Source: Davidsoniella eucalypti (lineage: Eukaryota > Ascomycota > Sordariomycetes > Microascales > Ceratocystidaceae). From it: a stretch of 64,000 bases of DNA. This document shows positions 23,270 to 35,740 of the stretch, one piece after another. The DNA is taken from positions 434,001 through 498,000 of the forward strand of contig RMBW01000007.1 in assembly GCA_004009845.1 (NCBI GenBank), given 5' to 3'. How positions within the stretch are numbered: the stretch's first letter is position 1; the number at the start of each line of letters is the position of its first letter. The position numbers and the translations under genes are program-made. The notes below the pieces were generated by a model. That model was not told the origin of the DNA and did not search any database. It was given only the letters and a program-made list of their open reading frames with translations.

Positions 23270-26200
23270 CCGTCTGTGGTCTCCCTTAGCTATCCATCCA
23301 TTTCTTTCGTTCTCTTCTTTCTCTTCAGAAGCCGGCTCTTGCTCTTCATGTTGACCCAGTATCATCACTTGAAAGCATGCCTATTTCTTCCGGTCTTTAA
23401 AGACGCCGTCATTCGTTAATCACTTATCAACAACACATTCGCTTTATCTCTTAATATTGAACTTCATTTCAACTATTATTTCCATAACCTTCATTTCAAG
23501 TATTCTTAATCAGCCTGCTTCTTCCTTTGTCGTTTCCTTACTATCTCTTTAATCAAACCCTACTAATCACAGCGGAACTATATCACCAACCGGGACGATA
23601 TACTTGCCACACTCGTTTCTAATCATTAGTACTAATTTCTTACACTATAATTTTAATTGTTGCCCGCCTAATCTTATCACACAGCCCGCCGACCATACAG
23701 CCTGTATAACTAGCTGTACATACAACTATATCCCAGGACGTCAACCCGGGACTAGCTTTCGTCTGAACTAGATACATTCAGCATCCATCACCTTGTTCTG
23801 ATTGGCCTGCCTAGCGCTTCATAAACCTGTTCCTGGATTGTTCTATTAGCGTCTAGAGCTTCTCGAAAATAGCATAAGCGCCCACATCCATATTCATACT
23901 CGGTTATTGAAGCACCACGATACCCGCTTTTCAGTAGTCTTTATAGCCAAACAAAGGAAACAAGCGCGATCCACCAGTCTAATTTTGTCGCCGTGTTTGC
24001 ATATTCTACGCTTAAAACATTGTGTTGCATTTGAACAAAGCCTCTCGCCTCCATTTTTAAGCGCTGGCTATTCTCAGGGCACTATTTATTTTTGCACAAC
24101 ACAATCGCAGCAGCGTCTCTTCTGTTGTGATTCCGAAGTTTAAATCTCGCATTCGCAAAGCTTGGTAAGTCTATTGTTGTCCAATCTTTTTGTTTTTGTT
24201 TCGAAGAGCCGCAGCTTGACTGGCTTAAAGTTTAATGTTGGAAGTTGCATTGTTAGTACCTGGTCAGCCAATTAGAGCCCCGAAGGGTGTTTGATGTTTG
24301 ACAGAGTATCGGGAGCACTGACCTTCCATATCCACATTTAAGCCTGCCACCTAACTTGCTGGCTTTGTTGCTGTCTTGAAGCTATCTTGAAGCTATCTTC
24401 GTGTCAGAGCTCTCAACTTATTGGAGACTGTTCATTGTATCAGCAGTTTTCGTTGGCACATCTACGAGAAACAGCACGACAGTCCTTTGTTCGCGCGATT
24501 TTGTTGTTCCACGACAAAACCCACCACGATAACGATTCCAAGCTAATACCATCGAGTGTCCTCCCACCAGGAACATCAGCCAACCGAGAACCCTTGCCTG
24601 GCTTGTCTGTTTCAAAGTTCCGGCTGGCGGGAAGCTATTGATAAATAGCTACTAGGAAGACCCTGTCGACTACCACCTAGGCCCGCGCCTCTCAAAGCTC
24701 TGTACGGGCCGTGGCCTATCTGTTGCTGGTTGGACCTGTAGCACGCATTCAACTGGACCTAGTATCATTTTATCTGTGACGGCGTTTCGAATTGCTCAGG
24801 GCCGTACTTTGTGTCTCGTTTGATGCATTTTCGACCGAATTGCCGCTTGCCTTTGAGAACCTCGTTTTCCTATATATTCTGAGTGTCTGCACCTTGATCA
24901 TCGACCACGTTTCAGTCGCTCTCTTCACCTTCTCTTTTCGTGATCTTCGTTTTGATCAGCTTAACCTTTTCTTTTTATTTATCATATCATATTCCCAGAC
25001 GCTGTGCGTTCATCTTTGCATACAAAGCTCGAACCGACCAAGACTGCTGATTCTTCATATAGTCCAGACTCGATTTTTGCTCTGTCTAACCCTTTCTTTT
25101 CTGGGGTTTTCTTCCTTTCTTGCTCTGCATCCGCCTCCTCTTTGGTAGCAGTATTGGCAACTTGTTGTCGTCTCTCGACTGGCTCGATTAAGACTGTACT
25201 ATTTCACTGTCTGCAGATTTGTGCATATCCTGCTTTAACGAAGCTGCCTTCTCGATTCGCCTATCCTGCAAATTCGTTGTCTTTGGATTGTGCTTTGTTG
25301 ACCTCTTTTTCCCGCCTTTTTAATTCCTCAAGACGCATTGCTGCCCAGCGCCCATTCCGCCATCCGCCTCGAAGATATCAGAATTTTCCAGTAATCGGTT
25401 GATAGCTTTCGCTCTTTTATTGCTTTTTGTTCGTCTTTCGTATAAGTCGCTTTTGCATCGCCACTGCACTTTGTCACTACTTCGCAAGCTTTCACCGGAT
25501 AGCTTTCATTCATATTCCCCCGTTGATCAATCCCTTTGCATTAATTTATTTTGCCGGCTTCTCTTGACGAGTCGCACAATAGTCTCCAGGTTAGTTTTTA
25601 TCACCTCCCTTACATTACTCGCTCTTTGTGCCTGCAGCTTGCATCCGCCACTTAAGTCTGCCTGGAAGTTTCCAGTTCAGATTGTCGTATACATGGAATT
25701 GGCTGGTGAAGTTTGTCGTCGATGCTGGCCGCAGCTCTGCAAGTCCAGACTTTCTGCCGCCGGGCAAAAGCTTTAGTTGGGCTTATTGGCACCCCCTTGT
25801 TATAGCTCTGTTTTCGGCCTTGCCACACACCCTACAAATCCTTGTCCACCTGGTACCTCCAGCATCAGCCTCGCTCTAGGACCGTTTTTGCTGTACACAC
25901 CATCAGCGGCCTAAACCTTTTACACACCCGTCATTCACTACGGCGAAATAGATCAATGTTGGCTTCTTGCTGTGCTGGCGCTGCCTTTGGCTAGCATGGC
26001 CGAAACAAGTAAGACAATATTTGTACATACACCCCCCCTTATCCATACATATCTTGCAGGAAATATAGAATGTTACTTGTGTGCCTGTCAAAATCTTTGT
26101 AAAGCACCAACTTGTACCAATATGTACCCATCGTTTATGAAGTCATAAAGATAGAGGGTGGTGTGTTCGATAGGTACTTTCAAAGGTACTTGCAAAACCT

Positions 26201-26607
26201 TTTGACAGGAATTTATGTGACATATTATACCAGCTGTACGTTCTTTATCGCCTCATCGTTCAGTCATAACAAAATCCTTGGGGTGTACCAACTTCCGGCA
26301 CACAACTATAACACTGCTTCATCATCCACTGTCATGTCCACAGATTTACACTCTGCCTTGTACTTCTATCTTTCCTTTTCCCTGACATCATCTCATGCTC
26401 ATAAATCTATCATGCTCTCCATGCCACTCGTTCTATCCAGTACAAATAGTTTTCGTATCTGTCATTCACTTTTTTGGAACATCTTCGCGCTTCTTTTATA
26501 GGGACTATACCCTACTCACCTCAAGTTATATCAACTAACGTTTTTACGACACTCGAATAGTTTTTTTCTTCTTCTTTTCTTGAATTCCACACAGACTCTC
26601 ACCCATC
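23270..26607 (+). promoter_or_regulatory. Very long pyrimidine-rich promoter/leader of the Pcl-type cyclin gene
   Basis: For over 3 kb the plus strand is unusually rich in TTCT and CTTT runs, ending just before the cyclin ATG. A good splice donor (GTAAGT at 24165-24170) is followed by a CTAAC branch site near 24352 and an AG acceptor near 24380, so a leader intron is plausible. Many short open frames start within it. They look low-complexity and may act only as upstream open frames. Transcription is inferred from composition and splice signals. Confidence 0.5.
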
Positions 26608-27759
26608 ATGTCGGCAACATTACGGCCTTTGACTATGGCGGAACTGAACGCTTCCGCCCTTGATCAGTTCATCTACCAGCCTGTTTCGCGCGACATGATA
26701 CACTTCCTAGCCAAATCGGCTCATAGTGTTATCATTTGCGATGCTAGTCTGATGCCCGCACCAATTCCCGAGCCAAAACACTCAGGATATTCCGAACCTG
26801 AGCGTGCTGCCGTTGAGGTTTCCTCCACCGATGGATCTCTTCCGTCACTCGAAGCTTTCATCACCAAGCTTGTTGTATCGTCCAACGTTCAAGTGCCGAC
26901 CCTTATGTCGTCTCTGGTTTACTTGAACCGCCTTCGTTCCAAGCTTCAGCCTATGGCTCGTGGCCTTCGTTGCACTGCGCACCGCATCTTCCTTGCTGCT
27001 CTTATTCTCGCCGCGAAGTATCTCAATGATAGCTCCCCCCGCAACAAGTACTGGGCCAACTACAGTAACATGCATGGCGAGAACTTTGACTTTGCTCTAT
27101 CTCGCAAGGAGGTAAACCTCATGGAAAAGCAACTGCTCAGCCTTTTGGATTGGAACCTTCGTATCACCCCCGACGACTTGTATCATGAACTTGATACCTT
27201 CCTGGCCCCCATTCGCATTCAGATTGCCGATCGCCAGGAGCGTCGTATTCGCCGTGTCCAGCAGAAACTTGCGGCCGAACAGGAGGAAATGCGTCTCAAG
27301 AAGGAGCAACAAGAACGTACCCTGGCCAGCCTGGCCGAGCAGTATCCTTCGCCGCCTTCTTCACGCAGCCATTCCCGTTCTCGTCAGAACTCGCGCCAAA
27401 ACCACAGCCTGTACTATTCCGGTTCCAACGGTTCTCATGGCTCGATCCCGACGCCCGAATTATCTGGTTACAACTCATCTAGCAGCAGCCACAGCTCATC
27501 CCGTGCTACAACCCCTATTGGTGGAGCATCTGATGAAGACAACACTTACATCTATGTCGACAATGGTGTCAACGGCCGGTCTCCTGCTACCTATAGCCCA
27601 CCTCCTCCTGCCAAGATTCGCAAGGTTCCCAACAACTACACTTCGTACGAAGCCAACGCCGCATTCGACCCTCTAGACCTTCCTAAGCCTAAACGGGCTC
27701 GTCGGGCACGTGGTGTTATTGGTCGTATGTTCGGTAATATGAGCACATACTCCGTGTAG
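26608..27759 (+). CDS. Pcl-type (Pho85-family) cyclin, Pcl1/Clg1-like
   Basis: A single exon encodes 383 residues. The ATG at 26608 follows an in-frame-stop-rich AT tract (CCATCATG). The cyclin box spans about residues 80-200: LEAFITKLVVSSNVQVPTL, then LMSSLVYLNRL, RIFLAALILAAKYLND, and a closing MEKQLLSLLDWNLRI. This is the pattern of fungal Pcl cyclins, which activate a Pho85-type kinase and link nutrient state, morphogenesis and G1 progression. Residues 205-245 form a Glu/Gln/Arg-rich probable coiled coil. A Ser-rich disordered tail follows, ending in a basic segment (KPKRARRARG) that may be a nuclear signal. Pcl members differ in partner and role, and I cannot say which one this is. The gene has a long pyrimidine-rich upstream zone and a T-rich 3' region. 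Confidence 0.93.
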   Translation: MSATLRPLTMAELNASALDQFIYQPVSRDMIHFLAKSAHSVIICDASLMPAPIPEPKHSGYSEPERAAVEVSSTDGSLPSLEAFITKLVVSSNVQVPTLMSSLVYLNRLRSKLQPMARGLRCTAHRIFLAALILAAKYLNDSSPRNKYWANYSNMHGENFDFALSRKEVNLMEKQLLSLLDWNLRITPDDLYHELDTFLAPIRIQIADRQERRIRRVQQKLAAEQEEMRLKKEQQERTLASLAEQYPSPPSSRSHSRSRQNSRQNHSLYYSGSNGSHGSIPTPELSGYNSSSSSHSSSRATTPIGGASDEDNTYIYVDNGVNGRSPATYSPPPPAKIRKVPNNYTSYEANAAFDPLDLPKPKRARRARGVIGRMFGNMSTYSV

Positions 27760-28320
27760 TAGACCAAAACCGGACAATTCACCTTGTTTCGTTGATAGCT
27801 GCCAAATATCTTGCCTTCCTTTATTTCGCCGTTTCAATTCCTTTTTCATCCATTCTCATTTGTTCTTTGCATATCGATTTCTTTTTTCTTTCTTTTTCTT
27901 ATAGCATGGCGTTCTGGGTTTTCCATTTTTACTATATCATTATTTTGACCGGGTTTCGGTTATTCTCGGATCTTTTTCTTTTTCATTTTTTGGATACTCC
28001 TGATTCTCGTCAGAAGCAGAGGCTTTTTTTCACTTTACATGTTACACTGGTTGTTTGGTTCTACATTTCATATACTTGGTCTTCTTTCTTGGTTTCTTTC
28101 TAGCAGGTTTAATACTTGTAGCTTTTATGCTTGGGTGGTGTTTTTATCTCTCTTGGTACCTTTTTATGGTCTTACTTTATTGATATTCTATGTTGCTTTT
28201 CTATGTGCCATTTATTTCTAGTTTTAGTTTTTCCTTGTCAAGAGACAATAAATCTCCAGCTTCTATCCCCCCTTTGAGTCTCTGATATTATTTTATTTAC
28301 ATCGAAGTTTTGAATAAAAA
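27760..28320 (+). other. T-rich 3' region of the cyclin gene
   Basis: Strongly T-rich sequence follows the stop codon, with an AATAAA-type signal (CAATAAATC) near 28248. It is probably the 3' untranslated region and polyadenylation zone. Open frames in it are Phe- and Leu-rich composition artefacts. Confidence 0.5.
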
Positions 28321-28752
28321 AGAATCGTTATTCACTTAAGAAAATGGCCGCTAGTATCTTTCAAAGTGTTGTAAATTTTTTTTTTTGGTATGATGCCCTT
28401 GACTTCCCTTTTCTGGGGGTTTTTCTCCTGATCAACATATTCTCGTGACCTGTCTTTAAAGTAAATTTTTTTCCCTTATTGGCGGCCTTATATGTTCGGT
28501 ACTCCTGACTTGGTCATTTAAGCTCTACATGGCTTTCTGCCTGCTTAAAATCTCCGTGACCAGAACATATGGGTTAATTTTTCCCTTCATAGTTTAAAGG
28601 TATCAAGAAAGAAAAAAAAAAAAAAAAAAAAGCTAATCTTATTTCTATAAAGAAGGTCTTGTGACTTGGAAGGTCGGAGACAGGTGTAACAACTAAAAGG
28701 AAGAGGCGAGAAACAACCTAGAAGGAGAAGAGAGATCAAGAATGGACTTTGT
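28321..28752. other. Gene-free stretch left of the inverted-repeat element
   Basis: AT-rich, with a run of about 20 A at 28612-28631 and T-runs near 28378. No gene is visible. Confidence 0.4.
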
Positions 28753-28850
28753 ACTTTAGCACAAAATAGCAGGGGGGATCTTCGAAAAGGCACGTAGCCC
28801 CACAAAAGACTAAATACTCCTCACGTTGTCTTTAGAAGCCGCCAGCTGGC
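28753..28850 (+). repeat. Left terminal inverted repeat
   Basis: It is about 98 bases and pairs with 29184-29273. The inner end is the self-palindrome GCCAGCTGGC at 28841-28850. Confidence 0.75.
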
Positions 28851-28995
28851 AAGGTGCCATACATTCTTTATGTTATGATATTCAAAAAAAAAAATTTGAT
28901 ACTACAAGGGCAATCGAGATATCAATATCATTTTGGTTCCATTTTATTTCTTACATACAGAATACATTATCCCCTATATGTATGATGCTGCTCTA

Positions 28996-29130
28996 TGGCT
29001 GAGTCCGACGTTGATATATTCAACATAGATGATGACAATGCCATTGATCTGATTATGCAGGCAGCTGATGCTCCGGCTTTAGCAGTAGAAGACTACTGTC
29101 ACTGTCTATATTCTTTTGGGAGGTTTTAGT
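28996..29130 (+). CDS. Tiny open frame inside the inverted-repeat element, possible relic
   Basis: An ATG at about 28996 opens 44 codons, acidic and rich in Asp, Ile and Ala (it begins MAESDVDIFNIDDDNAIDLI), and ends at TAG. The amino-acid composition is unlike the surrounding AT-rich noise, so it may be the remaining N-terminus of a transposase or captured exon. No family is recognised, and it may not be expressed. Confidence 0.3.
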
Positions 29131-29183
29131 TACATTGTACATCTTCATAGCTCATAAGATTGATAAATAAAAAAACGTATTTT

Positions 29184-29273
29184 GCCAGCTGGCAGCTTTT
29201 GAAGACTAAGAGTACTTGGTCTTTTGTGGGGCGAAGTACCTTATTGAAGACTCCCTGCTATTTGTGCTAAAGT
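29184..29273 (-). repeat. Right terminal inverted repeat
   Basis: It is about 90 bases and is the inverted partner of 28753-28850, with a few indels. Its inner end is GCCAGCTGGC at 29184-29193. Confidence 0.75.
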
Positions 29274-32200
29274 CCCACCAAGAAGTGGCTTAGGCGGCTT
29301 TAGGCTACTAACGCCCCCCGTTGTTCAGCTAGAAACATACAGCTAAATAGAGGAAGAGGCATATAACTCGTATTAATAAAATCTGCTGCAAAACCGGTGA
29401 ACTTGCCAAATTACATATCTAAGGGCACGTTGTTTTTCTTTCTGTTTTTTTTTTTGTTAAAAGTCCTAGCTCTTTAGTAGGCGCTTTTGTATACATACAT
29501 AGTTCTTTGCATTTATTTGTGATATTTTGTTGACTGGTCTCTTGCAAAATACGAACTACGGACCCAAAAAAAGAAAGTGTCTATAGGTCTTCTGAACTCT
29601 CGTAAACATAAACACCAAGAGAATGTCGGTGTGATGTATATTATTATGTTGAGATGATCAATAGTCTTACATTGGATGCACTATAAGATACAACAATTAT
29701 TATTACTTTTTTTCTTGCCGTGTAATCGTGTAATATTCGCTTGTATCTTTCTTATTATCAATATTACATTTTTTGTAGGCCTCTTGACTATACACATACT
29801 TTGTACTTTTTCTTGCTGCATGTTGAACCTTGCTATAAAAATACCACTGATTTTTTTTTTCTCATTTTCTTGATCTTGCTTGACCTTGTAGAAACAAGAC
29901 AAACGAATCAATGGAATGAACTAGGCTTAGCTCTACGCCAACCCCGAACTTTCAGGCTATGCTATCCCCCCCTTCTCTCCTTATTTGTCTTTGCTTGCCA
30001 GCTGATGGAACGATTTAGAGAAGGTGTCAAGCTTATGTATCCTGACTAAACCTATATTGGCTGTTTGTTGTGATTGTGTGTCTGATGTATGGTAGCACTT
30101 CTCAGCGTCTGAGCTCATGTTCTTATTGATGTCTGATGTTATTATAGTGAGAGGTAGCACTATATGACAGTCGATCATGGTGTATTTAAAGAAGAAAAAA
30201 ATCCTTATCTGTACATGTCTTTAGCAGTAACATATCAGTAGCATATAGATATTCATAGTAATGTTGGTAGTAATACAAAGCCAGGAAGAGGTAGAAAAAT
30301 ATTTCGTCTTAGATAAATCTCTCGACGTTCCTGGTTTAGGAAATCAATGGCGAAGATCTGTTGTCTCATGTACAGCTGAGTTTTTTATATTTGTATTTTT
30401 ATTCTTCATGTATGTATCTTTGCCTTTGACATGGTATTGTTGATATTTGCTTAAATTTACGTGGCCGGATGTGTATAGGCTGAAATTCGGGTTCCATATG
30501 TGTTCTTTTTCAATGCCGTTTTCGGGTTATTGGCGCTGATATTTATTTGAATTCAAGTAGTGGGTGGTGATGCCGAAAAAGTCCTTTTTAGTTTCTTCTT
30601 TCGGTCCTTATATTCACACCCTCTTTTGTTTTCATAGGCTATCCCTCTTTTCACTTAAAGGCAAACTCGCCCCTCGTTCATCGTTAGCTCGGAGGGCGAA
30701 AAAAAACAAAAAAAACAATAGCAGGGAACTAGGGCTATGTATGCCAGTAGCATGTGATAGACTTCTTAGAATAAAAGTATAAGTCTGTATGTAATTGCAG
30801 TAGTCAATATTGCTGCCTGTACGTTGTGTATACCGGAATCATGTGATGCTAACCATCTTGCCACAGTATTTAACATCTCTACTTGCATCTACAGTTTAGC
30901 AAGCAAGTCGACTATTCTATCTGTATATCCCTGAATTCCGTACCGTGGTATCGAAAACACAGCTTCCGAGTTATCGAATTCCTGACTAACAACATCCCCC
31001 AACCCCTGCATTACTACAGATATATACATACATACATGACTTCATCTGTATATGATCATGGACGAAGGGTTATAAGCCTTCAACTACAATCATTTATTTA
31101 GTATACATAAGATGGTGCTGACACGAGCTTCGTCTACATAGAACAGGCATCTATTATTACTTGATACTCTAGTAGGTGTTGTCACTACTAAGACTTACAA
31201 CTCACAGGAAAAAGGAAGAGGAGCCGGCTTAGCTAAGTGGCTATACGCAACCAAGCCGAAGTTTGTTGACCATTGTCTATCCATTATATCAACTACTAAT
31301 ACAGCATTAGTGAAATCCTAAGTAACTAGACTAAAGGGCCTAGAATCATCCTTGGAGTTAAATTCCTTTCGCAGTCTTTTTTTTCGATTTCGCTTCTTTT
31401 TTGTTTTTCTCTTTTGACTGCCCATGAATTTTCTGTACATAGCCTAGAACTTGGTCTCTTGGCCAGTGCATTGAACAATACAATAAGCCACCATCTATTA
31501 CTACTCGCCATACATATGCAAATCCTACTAATGTATGCGCAGTAGGAGAGTGATGCTAATCTACTATATATCACGATCCACGATTGCAACATCTATACGC
31601 TCTTCATAGGACTTGGTGTAGATGTCGTATCTTATTGGTGTTCAAATGCTAAAGACTAGAACTAGCGGTGGATGTACTGTTTCAGCGGTGAAGACGCAAT
31701 TCATCACTGACGAAGTCATATTGAGGAGGCAGTACCTGATATCTTCATATACGTACCACGTTAGGCATACATATGTGCATATCCATGGCCGTCCTTTCCA
31801 CGGGAATATTAACCCGTCTTCTCCGACTACATATGTAGGCGCAATCCTCCCTGAGTAGTAGTCGGATTGACGATGATAATAACTAGCTACAAAGAAACAA
31901 CTTCCCAGAATCACTACGACCCAAGACTGTCTTGGAAACTCGGTACTCGTCGATATTGAATCTTCGAGTATAGTTGAATACTGCCAGCTTACATTTTGGG
32001 ATCTTCAAGGGGAGCCTGGATTGCTGGCTTGATCTAGTGGTTACATCATCGTGTTGCCCGCCATGTATCCTTTATCTAGTTATCGGATATCACATATTAG
32101 TATAGGATAGGATAGGAGCATCGAATATCAAAACGTGTCATACTGCGGTGATATCCTTGGTTGATACCATCTCGCTTGATATGTTCCAGTCATTTTCTCT

Positions 32201-35200
32201 TGCTCTTATCGGACATGAAATCCTAAGCTGTGATAGCACATAATGTATACAGAAACCTATTTGGCTGCATCAGTTACGCATTACACTATACCTTGTCTGT
32301 CAGGCCAAAGTTTGAGATTTTTCCTTTTTGTTTTGTTTTGTTTTGTTTAGCTTTGATCATGCCTTGAAGGCGCCGAGACCTTCTTTTTCTAAAATCCAAA
32401 TCACGGTCACTTCGATTTCCTCCAAGAAATGTCCAGCCGTAAGCCCCGAGACAAATACCTTCTTCCTTAAGATCATTTTACCTACGATCATTACGGCCGT
32501 TGTCGTTCTCGGCATCTCAGCTTCGGCTAATTTAGAAGGCGTCCTGTGGCTCTGTGTATTTTTGCATTTTATGTGCAAAATCTCAGATCCCGGGCCTAAT
32601 GTTGTTACGCAACGCCCAATGTGCAAATTGGTAACTGATGCCAAGAGTACTATCAAAGTACCGTACTTCTAAGTACCGTACTTCTAAGAGCACTTTTGAT
32701 ATCTTGTTAGCCTGTGATACATGAAGAAATGGACAGTCTAAATTTGGGCTTTATCTTTATTGAAGACACCCGATTGTACATATGTTTTAGTAGACTTCAG
32801 ATTTCCACTTTACGTAACTTGAACCATTTATATTATATTTCTCGCTGTTGAAAGAGAAGAGGTTATAGAGATAGAAGACTATTGTATGAGCATATATGTT
32901 ATATTTTCATTCATAACTACTTTCATTTAACTGTAAGAGACTTATCAAGATAACAAGTTAGTTAAAAGTGTATTTGCAACAAGGACATCTATCCAGACTA
33001 GCTGTAAAATGTGGGTGATATAGTACTTGAGGAGCATTTCTTAAAAATACAAAACTTCCTATCATTTTATGCATGTAGTATATTTGCACTATCTACTGGA
33101 AACGGCTTCACAAGATACTTATACTAGCTAGTTAGTTTCAACTGTAAAATGTTTGTATCAATAATTATTTCTCGCTCAAGGCAATCTTTCAATCTTTACA
33201 TGTCTTAGTCAGTTGCTTTATCTACACACAGCCTTGAAATACAACCCTAATACTTCTAGGAAACGAGATGCTATCATAATTACTCATTACATTAGCCTCA
33301 CTTATGATATGACTCCATCACCATGTGTAATACATTATGCAATATGACTGTTTTTGCTTTTTACTCTTACACAGATAGTTTGGAGTCCATAGACTAAGAA
33401 GCCACCATGTCAATATATTGCTGGTTAGGCCTATCATATATCTGGACTAGACGATCCACTACAGATGCATGTCTTTGCCTACAGTTATCCTAATATGTAC
33501 ATCAACGAATGGCATTCGAATATGAAGTTTCCAAGAAGTTTCTAGGATAGTTTCTCACCGCCAGGAACAGCCTGTTTCTGCCTTGCTCTACCATCAAGAT
33601 ACCAACTGGCAATAGCGCCCAGCTGTAATAGCTATCGGCGAGAAATAAGGCTTCGAACTAGCACATGATTGGTTTGTGGAAGCAATAGCCATCACATCGA
33701 AGATAGCTTAAGCCTGGAAAAGAATGGTAAGTGCTTCTTACAGGAAACATGATGATCACGTAAGTGATCATCAGCAAACAACTAAATGTGTTGGGGGTAT
33801 ACTTAGCTATCTTCCTGCCTTCCCTACCTTGGTGCCTACACAGCAAGCTTTTGTTTCGGCGCTTGGTAAGGCACATACATCTTGCTCCAATTACCCGAGA
33901 GATTATTGCTATAACATCAAGCATAGTAGCACATTAACTAGCAAGGCTGGAGGCAGGGCGCAGATTCCATTTCTGCTTCATATTGTATCTAAAGTGCATA
34001 TCTATTTTTCCCCTCTTCCTTCCCCTCCCCCCAATATTTCGAGGCCATGAAAGTCAATATGCCTACGCTTAATGAAGGACGGCACTATGATCATCCCGAA
34101 GAAGAAGCTCGGTGGGACGACCAGGCAGACTTAAACTATTAGGCGACCCGTTAGGTACTATCTAGCCCCCAGCGTCTTCTACTACTGCTTCAGGTCTTGT
34201 ATAGCTACCAGTTTAGCCGGGGAGTGCAAAAAACGAGAGCACTTACCAAGAAGAAAACTGTGCGCCTATATGTAAACCTAATATTTTTGGCTTCTTGTGG
34301 CTTTGATGCAACATAGAGTCGTATTACATGTATATGGCATAGGGCTTTCGAATAGCTGACTTATTATATGACTCAAGGTGAAAGAGGGCTCTGAAGTGGT
34401 AGGTTATTCACTGTGTGCATACTTTCTTACAACTTGAACCATACAGTCTGAGCCGCTAAAACATAGCTTCACATACATATATATTTAGCTATTCATAACA
34501 ACTAAACCTCAATATAATGGAGTCCTAGAAACTGTGTATGCCTTGGAGAACAGATAGTCCCACTTCTCCCCGCCTATAATCAAGCTAGCCATTGGTGGGT
34601 ATTCTAGCACACTCTGTTTCGAAACATGCTCAACAAAATGATTCTAGTGGCTGTCAACAAAGCAGAAAGCTTCCGCCAAGAAGTGGTCCTAGAGTCTCAA
34701 GAGAAACACACCACCTTGTAGATGTTGTAGACGAAGAGGAACTACAAAGCCCTGAAGGAAAATCCTCCGTAGGCAGTATCGGGCCTTAGATCGCCTGTAG
34801 ACTATTCACTTGAATATGCCTTTATGCCTAGCCACTAAACGGGATATATCGGGAAGGTGGACGGGCCAACTACAGATCCTCACCCAAGCTAGACTCAGCT
34901 TCGACACAGAATATGACGAGGAGGGGTGCGTGAACTGTTCAGGGCTCCCGCCCACAATAGTGGTGTTACTGCATATACATACATATGTATGTTGATATCA
35001 TACCATCGACTGCGCAAAGGAATATCAATCAGTGTCACGTAAGAAGAAGATCATGACTGCGCGACTACTGCCAAGATTCTGAAATCTCCATCGAGCCTTG
35101 CCTTCCAAAAGGAGATATAGTAAATTGAAACACATGAAACAGTAGATATCTGATGTGACGCAGGTACACGCAGATTCAAGCATCTCTTGTGCCTTTTTAG

Positions 35201-35428
35201 GGTCCGGCTTTAGGGCCAAGAGAGCTCTCTGTCTAGAGGGCTCTACCTGCTGTATTTACCGTACAACAAAGACTATGAAAAGCTAGTCCGAAAGGCCGGC
35301 GTCGGTCGGCACGGGGGTTTGACCCCGGCGGATTACGCATGGTTTTGTTCTCTGGGCGATAGCTGTTGGTGTACTCTTCCAAAAGGCCCTCCTCTTCTAG
35401 CTGGCCCTCAACATCCCCTTCTAAACAT
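29274..35428. other. Gene-free stretch with small hairpins and simple repeats
   Basis: AT-rich, with no supported gene. Items seen are a (TTTTG)4 run near 32326-32345, a somewhat GC-richer island at about 32340-32680 open on both strands, and a doubled AAGTACCGTACTTCT unit at 32656-32689. There is also a perfect 9-base hairpin at 33751-33772, a 16-base perfect palindrome (ACATACATATGTATGT) at 34977-34992, and a GC-richer zone at 34560-34960 with two medium open frames of no known family. Some of these may be gene or transposon remnants. Confidence 0.45.
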
Positions 35429-35630
35429 CCCTCGAGAGGGGAAGAAGTCGGCTCAAGGCCTCACAACTCGGTGCATCGAAGACGACAAAAGGCCGAAAGA
35501 AGAAAACGAGAATGGACAGCAGCATTGGGAATATGTGCTGGTCACTCTTGAAACCCCATCACGAAGGGGAAAAGTTCGTCTTTGGACGGAGGGGGAGGTA
35601 CCGTAAACTAGGGTGTAGGAAGGAAGGTTG
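35429..35630 (+). repeat. Dispersed repeat unit A, copy 2
   Basis: This is the partner of 14125-14336. The copy is open over most of its length in one frame (part of an open stretch from 35319 to 35606 with EENENGQQHWEYVLVTL), whereas copy 1 is interrupted. Similarity to copy 1 also extends weakly to the left, where both have a GGGCGAT...GTTGGTG segment. It looks like a piece of a formerly coding mobile element. Confidence 0.75.
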
Positions 35631-35740
35631 GAACCCCGGCACCCCGGCACGCCCGGGCTGTTCTCGTTCCGCTGGACCAAAATGGTATCGGCCGTCCTGA
35701 TACTACGAGTCACCATTCGATGCAAAAAGATACTGGCATT

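Larger units (their letters stand above)
28753..29273. mobile_element. Short DNA-transposon-like element with ~95 bp terminal inverted repeats (MITE-like)
   Basis: The ends are imperfect inverted repeats of each other. The left end reads ACTTTAGCACAAAATAGCAG and continues through CCCCACAAAAGACTAA to CGCCAGCTGGC. The reverse complement of the right end reads ACTTTAGCACAAATAGCAG, then CCCCACAAAAGACCAA, then TGCCAGCTGGC, in the same order. About 330 bp of unique sequence lies between them. No clear target-site duplication is visible at the borders I chose, so the true ends may differ by a few bases. The total size and lack of a transposase fit a non-autonomous element. Confidence 0.75.

Noticed and set aside
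24792..25402. Overlapping plus open frames of 118 and 132 codons in the cyclin upstream zone
   Set aside because: They are Leu/Phe/Ser-rich translations of pyrimidine tracts in two frames, with no family resemblance.
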